Position numbers and translations under genes: made by a program
Shown: piece by piece, positions 1-7,561 of the stretch
How the letters are laid out: each line of letters opens with the position of its first letter
How positions within the stretch are numbered: position 1 is the stretch's first letter
Assembly (NCBI GenBank): GCA_015904045.1
Contig: JABMDG010000048.1
Location: 1 to 14,648 of the forward strand
Length of the DNA stretch: 14,648 bases
Reading direction: 5' to 3'
DNA from: Nitrospira sp.
GTDB lineage: Bacteria; Nitrospirota; Nitrospiria; Nitrospirales; Nitrospiraceae
Notes under the pieces: model-generated
What the model was told of the DNA's origin: nothing
Databases searched by the model: none
Seen by the model: only the letters and a program-made list of their open reading frames with translations

Positions 1-809
1 ATCCGCACCTCTGCCTGCATACCGCCCGACGCATGGACGGCATGGACGAAGGGAATGTCCTTCTCCGCAATGTTGGCCTTGACCCAGACTTCTGAGAGAT
101 CCGCGATGACAAATAGATTTTCCGTCGTTTCAACGACTTCCCCTCGTGTCAGCTTGCGGCCGATCACCCGTCCGGGAAAGGGCGCCACGATCGGCACGAC
201 AGAACGGATTTCACGGGTTCGCTCAAGCCGGCGGAATTCTTCGTCGTTCATGCCGAGCAATTTCAACCGATCATGCGCTTCATTGGACTCGGCCTGGTTA
301 CTCAGCAACTCCGCCTGCCGCCGTTGCGCTTCCGCCTCGCCGATCACCTTTTCTTCCAGCAAGAATTTGGCTCGCGCATAGGACTGTTCGGCAACATGGA
401 GCCTGGCTCGCGCCTTCAGATACGCCGACTGGGCCAATCCCAGTTCGCTGCTGTATAAGATGGCGAGAGGCGTGTTTGCTTTGACCTCCTGCCCGAGATC
501 CGCATACACGTCAACGACACGGCCGCGAACAAGCGTCGTGATCTCAGCCATGTTGTGTTGATCCGGCTGCACGATGCCTGGAAAGTCACGATACGTTCTA
601 AAATCGCTTCGCGTGACAGATTGAACCACGAGCCCGGCACGGGACGACTCTTCTGCAGACAGCGTCACCAGCCCGGACGATGGGGCAGCAGCAGGAGTCT
701 TACTGGCGCTCACATCGTTGGGCGCTCCGTCACAACCTGACTCCACCGCCGCGACACCGAGCCCCACGCTGAACAGCACCTCACGGATATATGGAAAAGA
801 TCGCTTCAC
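1..809 (-). CDS. RND efflux periplasmic adaptor (HlyD/CusB/CzcB-type), C-terminus outside window
   Basis: Membrane-fusion subunit that would link an inner-membrane RND pump to the outer-membrane factor encoded just upstream. The frame is open to base 1, so the C-terminal part is missing. Visible in order from the GTG start: a basic n-region (KRSFPYIRE), a hydrophobic stretch, a lipobox-like ESGC, the first lipoyl half (GRVVDVYADLGQEVKANTPL), an alpha-hairpin rich in Ala/Gln/Glu, the second lipoyl half (APFPGRVIGRKLTRGEVV) and the start of the beta-barrel (LSEVWVKANI). I prefer GTG at 809 because GGAG lies 8 bases upstream; an in-frame ATG at 824 has no clear ribosome binding site. Asp at +2 after the lipobox Cys fits inner-membrane retention. 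It follows the outer-membrane factor by about 50 bases, so one operon. Metal (CzcB/CusB) substrates are likelier than drugs from family resemblance, but the substrate cannot be fixed without the pump. Confidence 0.88.
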   Translation of the reverse strand, partial: MKRSFPYIREVLFSVGLGVAAVESGCDGAPNDVSASKTPAAAPSSGLVTLSAEESSRAGLVVQSVTRSDFRTYRDFPGIVQPDQHNMAEITTLVRGRVVDVYADLGQEVKANTPLAILYSSELGLAQSAYLKARARLHVAEQSYARAKFLLEEKVIGEAEAQRRQAELLSNQAESNEAHDRLKLLGMNDEEFRRLERTREIRSVVPIVAPFPGRVIGRKLTRGEVVETTENLFVIADLSEVWVKANIAEKDIPFVHAVHASGGMQAEVR

Positions 810-858
810 TGGACCTGCTCCCATGCCGTTCGTATGGATGGACCGCACAAGAGAACGA

Positions 859-2151
859 TCACAATGTCCCCCCCACTGCCTGCTCAAGCCGGGCCAAAGA
901 CACCGAAAGGTCATGCCGTGCCTGCGCGTAGTCCAATAAGATTTGCCGTTGCACACGCTGCGCGTCAAGGACTTCCAGAAGGCTCGATGCCCCTTGTTGA
1001 AAGCTGAACTGGGCCAACCGGAGCGCTTCCTGGGCTTGCTTGAGCAGCCCCTTATCAAAAACATCGATTAGTTCAGCCGTGGTCCGTGCGTCCTGGTAAT
1101 GTTGATGGACCGCTCTGGCTAATTCATTGCGCGTCCGCAGCAATTCCGCTTCTTCACGGCGCTTTGCGCCCAGGGACGAGGTGATTTCTCCCTGGCGGCG
1201 ATACCAGAGCGGCAAGGGAACCGAGAGTCCCCCGGCAAAGGCTTCCCGCCCCATCTCACGCCACACCCCTCCGTTGACCGTAACGGTCGGCATCCGCGAT
1301 TGCCGCTCGAACTCGATTTTCCAGTCTGACTGTTCCACCGACTTCAGCAAGCGCTGAATGGTTGGATGCTGATCCATCATACGTGACATTAATCCTTCGA
1401 TGTGCAACTCTCTCGGAATCCCTGTGAAGTCGCCTTGCACCACATAGGCCGATCCCAATGTCCCGCCGGTCAGCGTGTCCAGCACGACCCGATTGACCCG
1501 GACCGCATTATCTGCGCGGGCAACTTGCTGTCTGGCTTTCAGGACTTCGACCTCGGCCTTGATTGATTCAAATTGCGGCGCTTCTCCCGATTTCACCCTG
1601 GCCCTGACGATGCGCGCGACCCCTTCGACGGTGTCAAGATTCTGTTTGGCAAGTGCAGCGGATTGTTGCGTCAACAACAAGCCGTAAAATGCCACTTTGA
1701 CCTGCGACGTGAGATTCAGCCTCGTCTCCACCATGCCGACATTGGCAGTCGCCAGCCCCAAATCTGCTACCTGCTGCCGAGCCGACCGCATTCCCGGCCA
1801 TTCGACCGGCTGTCCTACCGTCATATTGTATTCCGTGAGCGACTGACGGTCCGGCGATGCCCCGATGCCCGCCCGTCCCGCATCACGCAGCTCACCGTGC
1901 CCCGTGTATCCCATGACGGTCGGGTTCGGATAAGCCCCGGCTGTAGTCTGCTGCCCGCGCTGCTGCTCGATCTGCCCTTCTGCGGAAAACACCAGGGGGT
2001 TTTTGGCCAAGGCCAGATCGACAATGGCATCCAGCGTATAGTTCTGCACCCCGGGTTCTGCCGACACGTTGGGCACGGCCCACAAGAGGCCGAGTTGCAG
2101 CACGGTCATCATACATCCAAGCGCATTGTCCGGGCAGCGATGGAAAGCCAT
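859..2151 (-). CDS. TolC/CusC/CzcC-family outer-membrane efflux protein
   Basis: Outer-membrane channel of a tripartite RND efflux system. The 430-residue protein shows the two-repeat layout of the OEP family: a signal peptide (hydrophobic VLQLGLLWAVP, likely cleavage after VSA), first repeat beginning YTLDAIVDLALAKNP, the VGQPVEWPGMR segment typical of CzcC-like members, long amphipathic helices, and a second repeat ending in SSLLEVLDAQRVQRQILLDYAQ. Length is normal for the family. The start is uncertain: ATG at 2151 gives an Arg-containing n-region but lacks a ribosome binding site and is antisense to the conserved end of a broken NADH dehydrogenase. The ATG pair at 2112/2109 is the alternative. 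It is first in the operon with the adaptor. No promoter was recognised upstream, where the sequence is the gene remnant. Confidence 0.9.
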   Translation of the reverse strand: MAFHRCPDNALGCMMTVLQLGLLWAVPNVSAEPGVQNYTLDAIVDLALAKNPLVFSAEGQIEQQRGQQTTAGAYPNPTVMGYTGHGELRDAGRAGIGASPDRQSLTEYNMTVGQPVEWPGMRSARQQVADLGLATANVGMVETRLNLTSQVKVAFYGLLLTQQSAALAKQNLDTVEGVARIVRARVKSGEAPQFESIKAEVEVLKARQQVARADNAVRVNRVVLDTLTGGTLGSAYVVQGDFTGIPRELHIEGLMSRMMDQHPTIQRLLKSVEQSDWKIEFERQSRMPTVTVNGGVWREMGREAFAGGLSVPLPLWYRRQGEITSSLGAKRREEAELLRTRNELARAVHQHYQDARTTAELIDVFDKGLLKQAQEALRLAQFSFQQGASSLLEVLDAQRVQRQILLDYAQARHDLSVSLARLEQAVGGTL

Positions 2152-2528
2152 TGCCGGGAGTGGCCCCGGTCGCCATGCAACAGGGACGCCATGTTGCCGA
2201 TCTCATCAATCGAGACCACACCCCTGAACAACGCCCGGCATTTGTCTATGCAGACCAGGGCATGCTGGCCACGATCGGACGCGCCCAGGCTGTGGCTCAA
2301 GTCCGCTCGATCCGGACATCAGGACTTCTGGCATGGGTGTTGTGGTGTATCGTCCACATTTTCTTCCTCATCGGTTTCAGGAACCGGATACGAGTGATGC
2401 TGGAATGGATGTGGTACTACCTTACCTTCAAGCCGGGGGCCGGATTGCTGTTCGCCCAGACCGGAAAGCTCCGCAAGCAACCTGCCTCTGCCGAGAGTTC
2501 ACCGACACAAACGGAGGACGTCCCGTAG
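2136..2528 (+). pseudogene. 3' remnant of type II NADH dehydrogenase (NDH-2), N-terminal domains missing
   Basis: The frame reads SDGKPLPGVAPVAMQQGRHV, the conserved segment following the second FAD-binding motif in NDH-2 enzymes. It continues through the ATIGRAQAVA motif and the C-terminal membrane anchor (GLLAWVLWCIVHIFFLIGFRNR, MLEWMWYYLTF) to a TAG stop. The whole C-terminal third looks intact and uncorrupted. About 300 residues that should precede it, carrying both Rossmann folds for FAD and NADH, are absent; the opposite strand there encodes the outer-membrane factor. A TTG at 2151 could start a 125-residue membrane protein, but there is no ribosome binding site and no cofactor domain, so NADH oxidation is excluded. 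I read it as a gene broken by a rearrangement whose junction lies near 2112-2148. The lack of internal frameshifts suggests a recent event, or possibly an assembly join. Confidence 0.78.
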
Positions 2529-2600
2529 TCACATTACTCCACGTCCAACCAGATTGCGGGATGCGTAGTCATTCGCTGGACTGTCTGGCGTTGCCCCTTG

Positions 2601-3776
2601 TCACAACACCTGCACGATGAAGCACTTCAGATAGCGCGTTTCGGGCATGCTTGCCAGAATCGGATGATCGGCGCTCTGACCCCGTTGTTCAATCAAGCGT
2701 ATCTCACGCTTGGCATCGCGTGCGGCAAGGCGGATGCTCTTCCACAAATCTTCATCGGAGACGGGATGCGAACACGAGCTCGTTACCAGAAACCCTTCCG
2801 GCTTGAGCAGCTTTAAGCCCAGCAGATTGACATCCTTATACCCGGTCAATGCACCGGCCAGAGCCTGTTGGCTGCGGGCAAAGGCCGGAGGATCGAGGAC
2901 CACCAGGTCGTACCGTCGCCCCGCCTTCACCAGCTTCCGCATTTCCTCGAACGCATCGGCCTGGCGGTAGATGCAACGCCCCTCCACCTTGTTCATCGTG
3001 GCGTGTGTTCGGGCCATGGCCAGTGTGTCTTGACTGACATCGAGGCCTTCCACGGATGCCGCTCCAGCCAACGCGGCATGAATGCCGAACGCGCCGGTAT
3101 GGCAAAATACTTCGAGCACTTCGGCTCCAGCCGCGAGTTTGGCGGCGGCCAGCCGATTTTCTCGTTGATCGCAAAACCAGCCGGTCTTCTGTCCCCGTTC
3201 GACATCGACCAGAAACTTCGCAGGCCCTTCCTGAATCTCGACTTGTGTCGGACCACTGCCGCGGAGAAATCCTCGTTCAAGCGGCAACCCTTCAAGCTGC
3301 CGGCTCTTGGCCTCGTTCCGCAGATAGACGGCTTCGACATTCAACTCCTGCATCAGCACGTCCGCCAAGAGTTCCTTCCGGCTATCCATGCCAAACGATA
3401 AACACTGCATGACCAGCAGCTGATCGTACCGATCCACGATCAATCCTGGCAGTCGATCGCCTTCAGCATAGATCAGCCGATAGGCATTGGACTGCGCGAC
3501 CACCCGCTGCCGCAGGCGGATCGCTTGCTGAATTCTGCCCCGCCAGAACGTCTCGTCGATTGGCTGATCCTCGAATGTCAGGAGGCGGACTCGGATTTTC
3601 GAGGACGGGTTATAGAGACCACGTCCATAGAATTGCCCGTTAGCGGTCAAGACATCGACCAGGTCCCCAGCGGCTGCTTGACCGACGAGCGGTCCGACAT
3701 GACCGGCAAAAAGCCAAAGTGGTCGCCCCTCCGGGAGGCGTCGTGACGTCAGGCGGACCTGGGCCATCGGTGTCAT
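2601..3776 (-). CDS. rlmI: RlmI-like class I SAM-dependent rRNA methyltransferase (PUA + MTase)
   Basis: Probable 23S rRNA 5-methylcytosine methyltransferase acting on the large ribosomal subunit. The 391 residues match the usual RlmI length. An N-terminal PUA domain (about residues 1-75) is followed by the linking beta domain with the family signature GQKTGWFCDQRENR (195-208). SAM motif I is LEVFCHTGAFGIHAA (221-235), DPPAF is at 295-299, and the m5C catalytic cysteine is C335 in SSCSH (333-337). The start is set by AGGAG at 3785-3789 (minus strand), 8 bases before ATG. It stands alone, divergent from the decarboxylase gene and convergent with the NDH-2 remnant. The PUA, SAM-binding and Cys motifs are seen directly. 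Assignment to the RlmI position rather than a related YwbD-like target is from family resemblance. Confidence 0.88.
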   Translation of the reverse strand: MTPMAQVRLTSRRLPEGRPLWLFAGHVGPLVGQAAAGDLVDVLTANGQFYGRGLYNPSSKIRVRLLTFEDQPIDETFWRGRIQQAIRLRQRVVAQSNAYRLIYAEGDRLPGLIVDRYDQLLVMQCLSFGMDSRKELLADVLMQELNVEAVYLRNEAKSRQLEGLPLERGFLRGSGPTQVEIQEGPAKFLVDVERGQKTGWFCDQRENRLAAAKLAAGAEVLEVFCHTGAFGIHAALAGAASVEGLDVSQDTLAMARTHATMNKVEGRCIYRQADAFEEMRKLVKAGRRYDLVVLDPPAFARSQQALAGALTGYKDVNLLGLKLLKPEGFLVTSSCSHPVSDEDLWKSIRLAARDAKREIRLIEQRGQSADHPILASMPETRYLKCFIVQVL

Positions 3777-3933
3777 TCTTTATTCTCCTGTATCAGGGTG
3801 TCCCGGACTGTATGTGGTCACATAAGCGGTTGTCGACACCCCAAACATCACACGCTCAGTGCTTGACGAACTCCAGCCAGTATGTTCTTCTGATAACGCA
3901 GTGTGCCAACCGGCCGTGTGAGGATAAAGAAGA
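3777..3933. promoter_or_regulatory. Divergent intergenic region between methyltransferase and decarboxylase, with 14-bp palindrome
   Basis: Shared upstream region of two divergent genes. It contains a perfect inverted repeat TATGTG-GT-CACATA (3811-3824) and an 8-base palindrome TGTCGACA (3831-3838). A TTGACG at 3863-3868 could be a -35 for the plus-strand gene, but I see no well-spaced -10, so no promoter is called. The ribosome binding sites of the two genes mark its ends (AGGAG complement at 3785-3789; AGGA at 3921-3924). Confidence 0.4.
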
Positions 3934-5589
3934 ATGGGCGACAAAGCTACCATTGGTTCCGCGGTGTTAGATCGCTTGCATCGCCTGGGCGTCCGCCATA
4001 TTTTCGGCATTCCCGGCGACTATGTGTTGTCGCTCTTCCAGCTGATCGAGGCGTCTCCTATCAAGCACATCGCCACAACCCGCGAAGATTGTGCAGGATT
4101 CGCCGCGGATGCCTATGCGCGGATCAACGGGATCGGGGCCGTCTGCGTCACGTATTGCGTCGGAGGGTTGAATACGGTCAATGCCATCGCCTGTGCCTAT
4201 GCCGAGCGCTCGCCGGTGGTGCTGTTGACCGGTTCGCCGGGGCTCTCGGAGCGGATACGCACGCCGTATCTGCACCATATGGTCAGGGATTTTTCAACGC
4301 AGCGCGAAGTGTTCGAGCGCATGACGGTCGCCGCCGTGACACTTGACGATCCGTTGACTGCCGAACGGGAAATGGACCGGGCCTTTGCCGCGCTGCTGCG
4401 TTATCGGCGGCCCATTTATTTGGAAATTCCGCGCGACATGGTCTTTACGCCGCTGGGCGGCGCGATGAAGCCGATCTGTCTGGAGGATGAACCGAGCGAT
4501 CCGGCCGCCCTGGAAGAAGCGGTGGGGGAAGTCCGCACCATGCTGGCTTCGGCGAAGCGACCGGCCATGCTGGTCGGCGCGGAGGTCGGCCGGTTCGGCC
4601 TGCAGGACGACCTCGCCAAGCTGGTGGAACGGATGAACATTCCGATTGCGTCGACCCTGTTGGGGAAATCCATTATACGGGAGGACCATCCGCTCTATGT
4701 CGGCGTCTACGGCGGCCTCATCGGGCGCGACGACGTGCAGCAGTTCATCAACGATTCCGATTGCCTCTTGATCCTCGGTTCGATTCTCTCGGATGTCGAA
4801 GACTTGGACGCCCGTTCACCCTTGCTCGTCGAAGGCCGGACGATCCATGCGACGGCCGACCGCGTCGCCATCAAACACCATCGGTATGAGTCCATCAAGT
4901 TCCAAGACTTCGTGCAGGCCCTCGTGCAGGCGCCGCTCCCCTCCTTTCCGCTACGGACCCCTCCGGCACGGACCATGACTGTGTCCGCACGTCAGGATCC
5001 CGATTCGCCGGTGACCCTCGAAGGCCTGTTTCGCCACCTCGATACCGTCTTAACGGACAAAACGGTGGTGATCGCCGATGTCGGCGAATCGCTTTTCGCC
5101 GCGGCCGATCTGCATGTGCGCCACCGTTTCGAATTTCTGTCGCCGGCCTACTACACGTCGATGGGCTTCGCCGTGCCCGCGGCGCTCGGCGCATCCTTCG
5201 CCGACCCCAGCCTGCGGCCCATCGTCCTTGTGGGAGACGGGGCCTTCCAAATGACCGGCACCGAGCTGGCCAGCTGCGTCCGCTACGGGCTGGCGCCCAT
5301 CGTTGTTCTGTTGAACAACCGCGGCTATTCGACGGAGAGGGAAATTCTGGAGGGACCGTTCAACGACGTGCACGAGTGGCAGTACGAACGCCTCGTCGAC
5401 GTGATCGGCGGCGGCGTGGGGTCGCGCGTACACACTCAGCGCGAGTTTGAGACACGCCTGGCAGCCGCCTTCGCAGACCAGAGCCAGCCTCACCTGCTGA
5501 ACGTTTTGCTCAGCCCGGACGACCGTTCCCCCGGCATGGTGCGGCTTGCCCGACGCCTTGGCAAAAAACTCTCGACGGACAAACCCTGA
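3934..5589 (+). CDS. Thiamine-diphosphate-dependent 2-keto-acid decarboxylase (pyruvate/indolepyruvate decarboxylase family)
   Basis: Non-oxidative decarboxylation of a 2-keto acid to the aldehyde in the cytoplasm, using ThDP and Mg2+. The 551 residues carry the three standard domains: PYR (about 1-180), central (200-330) and PP (370-540). Residues known to be catalytic in Zymomonas pyruvate decarboxylase appear at matching places: D29 in GIPGDY, E51 in TTREDCAGF, the His pair H114-H115 in YLHHMVRDF, and E468 in RGYSTERE. The ThDP/Mg motif runs from GDG (434-436) to NN (461-462). The His pair and Glu separate it from acetolactate synthase and benzoylformate-type enzymes. Start: ATG with AGGA 9 bases upstream. 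It is a single-gene unit. Substrate preference (pyruvate, indolepyruvate, phenylpyruvate or branched keto acids) cannot be read from these motifs. In a nitrifier it might serve pyruvate/acetaldehyde flux. Confidence 0.9.
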   Translation: MGDKATIGSAVLDRLHRLGVRHIFGIPGDYVLSLFQLIEASPIKHIATTREDCAGFAADAYARINGIGAVCVTYCVGGLNTVNAIACAYAERSPVVLLTGSPGLSERIRTPYLHHMVRDFSTQREVFERMTVAAVTLDDPLTAEREMDRAFAALLRYRRPIYLEIPRDMVFTPLGGAMKPICLEDEPSDPAALEEAVGEVRTMLASAKRPAMLVGAEVGRFGLQDDLAKLVERMNIPIASTLLGKSIIREDHPLYVGVYGGLIGRDDVQQFINDSDCLLILGSILSDVEDLDARSPLLVEGRTIHATADRVAIKHHRYESIKFQDFVQALVQAPLPSFPLRTPPARTMTVSARQDPDSPVTLEGLFRHLDTVLTDKTVVIADVGESLFAAADLHVRHRFEFLSPAYYTSMGFAVPAALGASFADPSLRPIVLVGDGAFQMTGTELASCVRYGLAPIVVLLNNRGYSTEREILEGPFNDVHEWQYERLVDVIGGGVGSRVHTQREFETRLAAAFADQSQPHLLNVLLSPDDRSPGMVRLARRLGKKLSTDKP

Positions 5590-5655
5590 GGCGGTTCCGG
5601 CGCCGACCCTCTCAAGCGGACGACGCCTTCTCCCCGACACCCTGCCGAGAATCGC

Positions 5656-6099
5656 CTAGTCTTCTTCTGGATTCACGATGTGGAGCCCCGCCGTCTTGGA
5701 CGCAGCCAGCAGATGTGTATCGGCGCTGACGACGGTGAGCCGAAGCGGTTTTAACTCCAACGCCAGTGCCAGGTGCATCACTTGCTGTGACCGCAGAAAC
5801 GGATACTCCAACACCAGTTCCTTGGTCTTCAAATACGTATCCAACGTCGGCACGATGAAGTGAAAGAGCCCCTGTTTCGACTCGACTTCGAACTTATAGA
5901 ACACCGAATAACAGTCGTCCCGCGTGATATGCCCCTCTTGCGCGCGCGTCGACATCATGGCGTAGAAATCCGTCACGGACCATGTCGGCACAACGGCAAC
6001 CTTGCCGCGCTTCACCAGCAACTTATTCACAATACGCGTCCCACGCTCCATGCTGTATCGTTTGACGAGCGCGGTCGAGTCGAAATAATAGTACGGCAT
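5656..6099 (-). CDS. PIN-domain protein, VapC-like putative toxin with one altered acidic residue
   Basis: PIN-fold proteins of this size (147 residues) are usually Mg2+-dependent RNases acting as toxins of VapBC modules. The N-terminal strand and first acidic residue are clear (YYFDSTALVKRY, D7). D44 stands where the second acidic residue (often Glu) is expected, and D127 in VSADTHLLAA is the C-terminal one. In the third position the family usually has Asp before xxHLA; here the segment is LRSQQVMHLALALEL, giving Gln106. Three acidic residues remain, so activity may be reduced, different or lost. ATG lies 4 bases after the stop of the upstream small gene, whose last codons supply GGGGAGG and whose stop is followed by GGGAG, so translation is probably coupled. 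It is the last gene of the six-gene run. Confidence 0.8.
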   Translation of the reverse strand: MPYYYFDSTALVKRYSMERGTRIVNKLLVKRGKVAVVPTWSVTDFYAMMSTRAQEGHITRDDCYSVFYKFEVESKQGLFHFIVPTLDTYLKTKELVLEYPFLRSQQVMHLALALELKPLRLTVVSADTHLLAASKTAGLHIVNPEED

Positions 6100-6103
6100 C
6101 TCC

Positions 6104-6373
6104 CTACATCCTCCCCTTTAGAATGAGTTCCGCCAACGGCCCTGGAAGCTTGGATAGACGGTCTTGCAGCTCATCCAATGGGACCTCTTCGTACCCTTCT
6201 TTCCGCAACGTGTCGGCAAGATTGCCCTGGTTGAACGCCGCCGTATCCTCCTTCAGCCGCTCGTTCAACCGCCGCTTCGCCAGTCGGCTTGAGACCTTCT
6301 GCCCGGATTTCGTTAACCCGCGTCCTCTGCTGCGCGGCGCGCGGCCTATCACTTTCGGTCCAGTTGTACCCAC
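6104..6373 (-). CDS. Small basic protein of unknown family, putative antitoxin partner of the PIN protein
   Basis: I do not recognise this 89-residue protein. Residues 7-43 are strongly basic (PRSRGRG, RLAKRRLNERLKE) and probably disordered or nucleic-acid binding; the second half is acidic and leucine-rich (EEVPLDELQDRLSKLP), ending LAELILKGRM. Its position 4 bases upstream of a PIN gene, and its size, are what one expects of a VapB-type antitoxin. It has no visible AbrB, RHH, Phd or HTH signature, so the role is inferred from context only. GTG start, decided by GGAGG 5 bases upstream within a longer purine-rich GAGGAGGGAGGA. It follows the lipoprotein gene by 39 bases, so it may be read from the lipoprotein promoter. 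An internal promoter of its own was not seen. Confidence 0.65.
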   Translation of the reverse strand: MGTTGPKVIGRAPRSRGRGLTKSGQKVSSRLAKRRLNERLKEDTAAFNQGNLADTLRKEGYEEVPLDELQDRLSKLPGPLAELILKGRM

Positions 6374-6412
6374 AGGGTCCTCCCTCCTCGTTAAAGAAAA
6401 CAGTTTGGCTGG

Positions 6413-7561
6413 TTATGGCTGCGCCCCCCCAGGCGGTGCTTCCCTGGGGCAGCCCCCTCCCGGTATCGCCGCCAACTTCGGCAATGCGGCTTCACCGAAA
6501 ATATGTGCGGCAATCGCCTTGGCGACATCCGCTGACAGCTCATGCCGCATGACGCGCAACGCCTTGGCCGTCGCTTCACGCTCCGTCAGATGGCCCTCCT
6601 TGCCGCCACGCGCAATCGCGCCAATGACCCGGCTGGTAGCCACTTCCACCACGTCAAAATCACTGCACCAGCGGACGTATTTGAAATTCGGGTCATGGAC
6701 CTGAATGGGAACGAGCCGTGCCGTGCCGCGCACCAGCAGTTCCGGTGTCCGCCCCTCACCACCCACCGTATCGGTCACCACGTTCAGCCCTTCACGGAGC
6801 AGGCCCTCGGTCAACGCCCGCTCAATCGGTTCAACTTGATCTCCGGATACCTGAACACTCAGCAGAAGATTGCGGGCAAGAAACTGTTCCAACTCATTGG
6901 ACAAATCATTCACCTGATAGGGGGAGGCCGTTCCACGCCCGCTTGGACGGATCACGCGCAAATCGGCATTGTAGGCTTCACGCAAAACCAAGTTCCTGAC
7001 GGCTCGCCGAAGACTGCGGATTTTGGCCAGCTTGTCGGAGGTCTGCCTCGACTCCGCGACATCCGATTCGACCGCTCGATCCAGCGCCGCCACCCGTTCC
7101 ATCACCGACGCATCCGCCTGGGGCCGGCTCATCACGGCCAGCGCATAATGCACGCCCTTGTTCGCGTCGTACCAGGTCTCCGTGACCCTGACGTTCTCAA
7201 GCGCCTTGTCGGTTGAGACTTTGGTGACCGTATCGAGTGTCAGTCGCCGCTCGGCATTCGTCGCGCCGCGACTTTCGATCACGAGATACGATTCCCAATC
7301 CTTGGCCTGCGCGGTGACCTCTGCCTTAAATATCCTCGCCACCGCCGCATAGGCTTGGTCCGCTGCGCTGTTCCGGTCGCCCGCTTGCCCGACACCGACC
7401 AAATATTGCGCTGGAGGATACTCGGCATCGGCGTCGTCGATCCATCCCGGTTTGGCGTTGCCACCGAACCAGGCACAACCTGACGTTAACAGGACAAAGA
7501 AACAAAGTCCGCTTACCGACGTGGCACCGAACGGTGCGAAAGATCGAGTGCAGCTCATCAT
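6413..7561 (-). CDS. LPP20-like outer-membrane lipoprotein, large form
   Basis: Predicted lipoprotein of 382 residues. The signal peptide has an h-region GLCFFVLLTSGC, with the lipidated Cys at 29 and Ala at +2, favouring outer-membrane sorting. Mature residues about 35-150 follow the LPP20 pattern: PGWIDD, then YLVGVGQAGDRNSAADQAYA, a conserved Ala-rich helix, and a strand with YALAVMSRPQA. The C-terminal two-thirds has no signature I know and ends in a Gly/Pro-rich tail. Family role is poorly defined; LPP20 members are surface or periplasmic proteins in several Gram-negative groups. ATG overlaps the stop of the preceding gene by 4 bases (ATGA), a sign of translational coupling. It is the fourth consecutive lipoprotein gene of the run. 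Confidence 0.8.
   Translation of the reverse strand: MMSCTRSFAPFGATSVSGLCFFVLLTSGCAWFGGNAKPGWIDDADAEYPPAQYLVGVGQAGDRNSAADQAYAAVARIFKAEVTAQAKDWESYLVIESRGATNAERRLTLDTVTKVSTDKALENVRVTETWYDANKGVHYALAVMSRPQADASVMERVAALDRAVESDVAESRQTSDKLAKIRSLRRAVRNLVLREAYNADLRVIRPSGRGTASPYQVNDLSNELEQFLARNLLLSVQVSGDQVEPIERALTEGLLREGLNVVTDTVGGEGRTPELLVRGTARLVPIQVHDPNFKYVRWCSDFDVVEVATSRVIGAIARGGKEGHLTEREATAKALRVMRHELSADVAKAIAAHIFGEAALPKLAAIPGGGCPREAPPGGAQP

Noticed and set aside
1573..2397. Plus-strand open frame of 274 codons across the outer-membrane factor and the NDH-2 remnant
   Set aside because: It runs antisense to the TolC-family gene, then in a different frame from the NDH-2 remnant; composition is implausible and there is no family resemblance.
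2529..2600. Possible gene or terminator between the NDH-2 remnant and the rRNA methyltransferase
   Set aside because: No ribosome binding site, hairpin with T-run or repeat seen in this short convergent gap.
3934..5589. Acetolactate synthase as identity of the ThDP enzyme
   Set aside because: The adjacent His pair at 114-115 and Glu468 after the NN-GY motif are decarboxylase features; the acetolactate synthase FAD-binding pattern was not seen.
5590..5655. Possible bidirectional terminator between the decarboxylase and PIN genes
   Set aside because: GC-rich sequence with short self-complementary pieces but no stable stem followed by a T-run on either strand.
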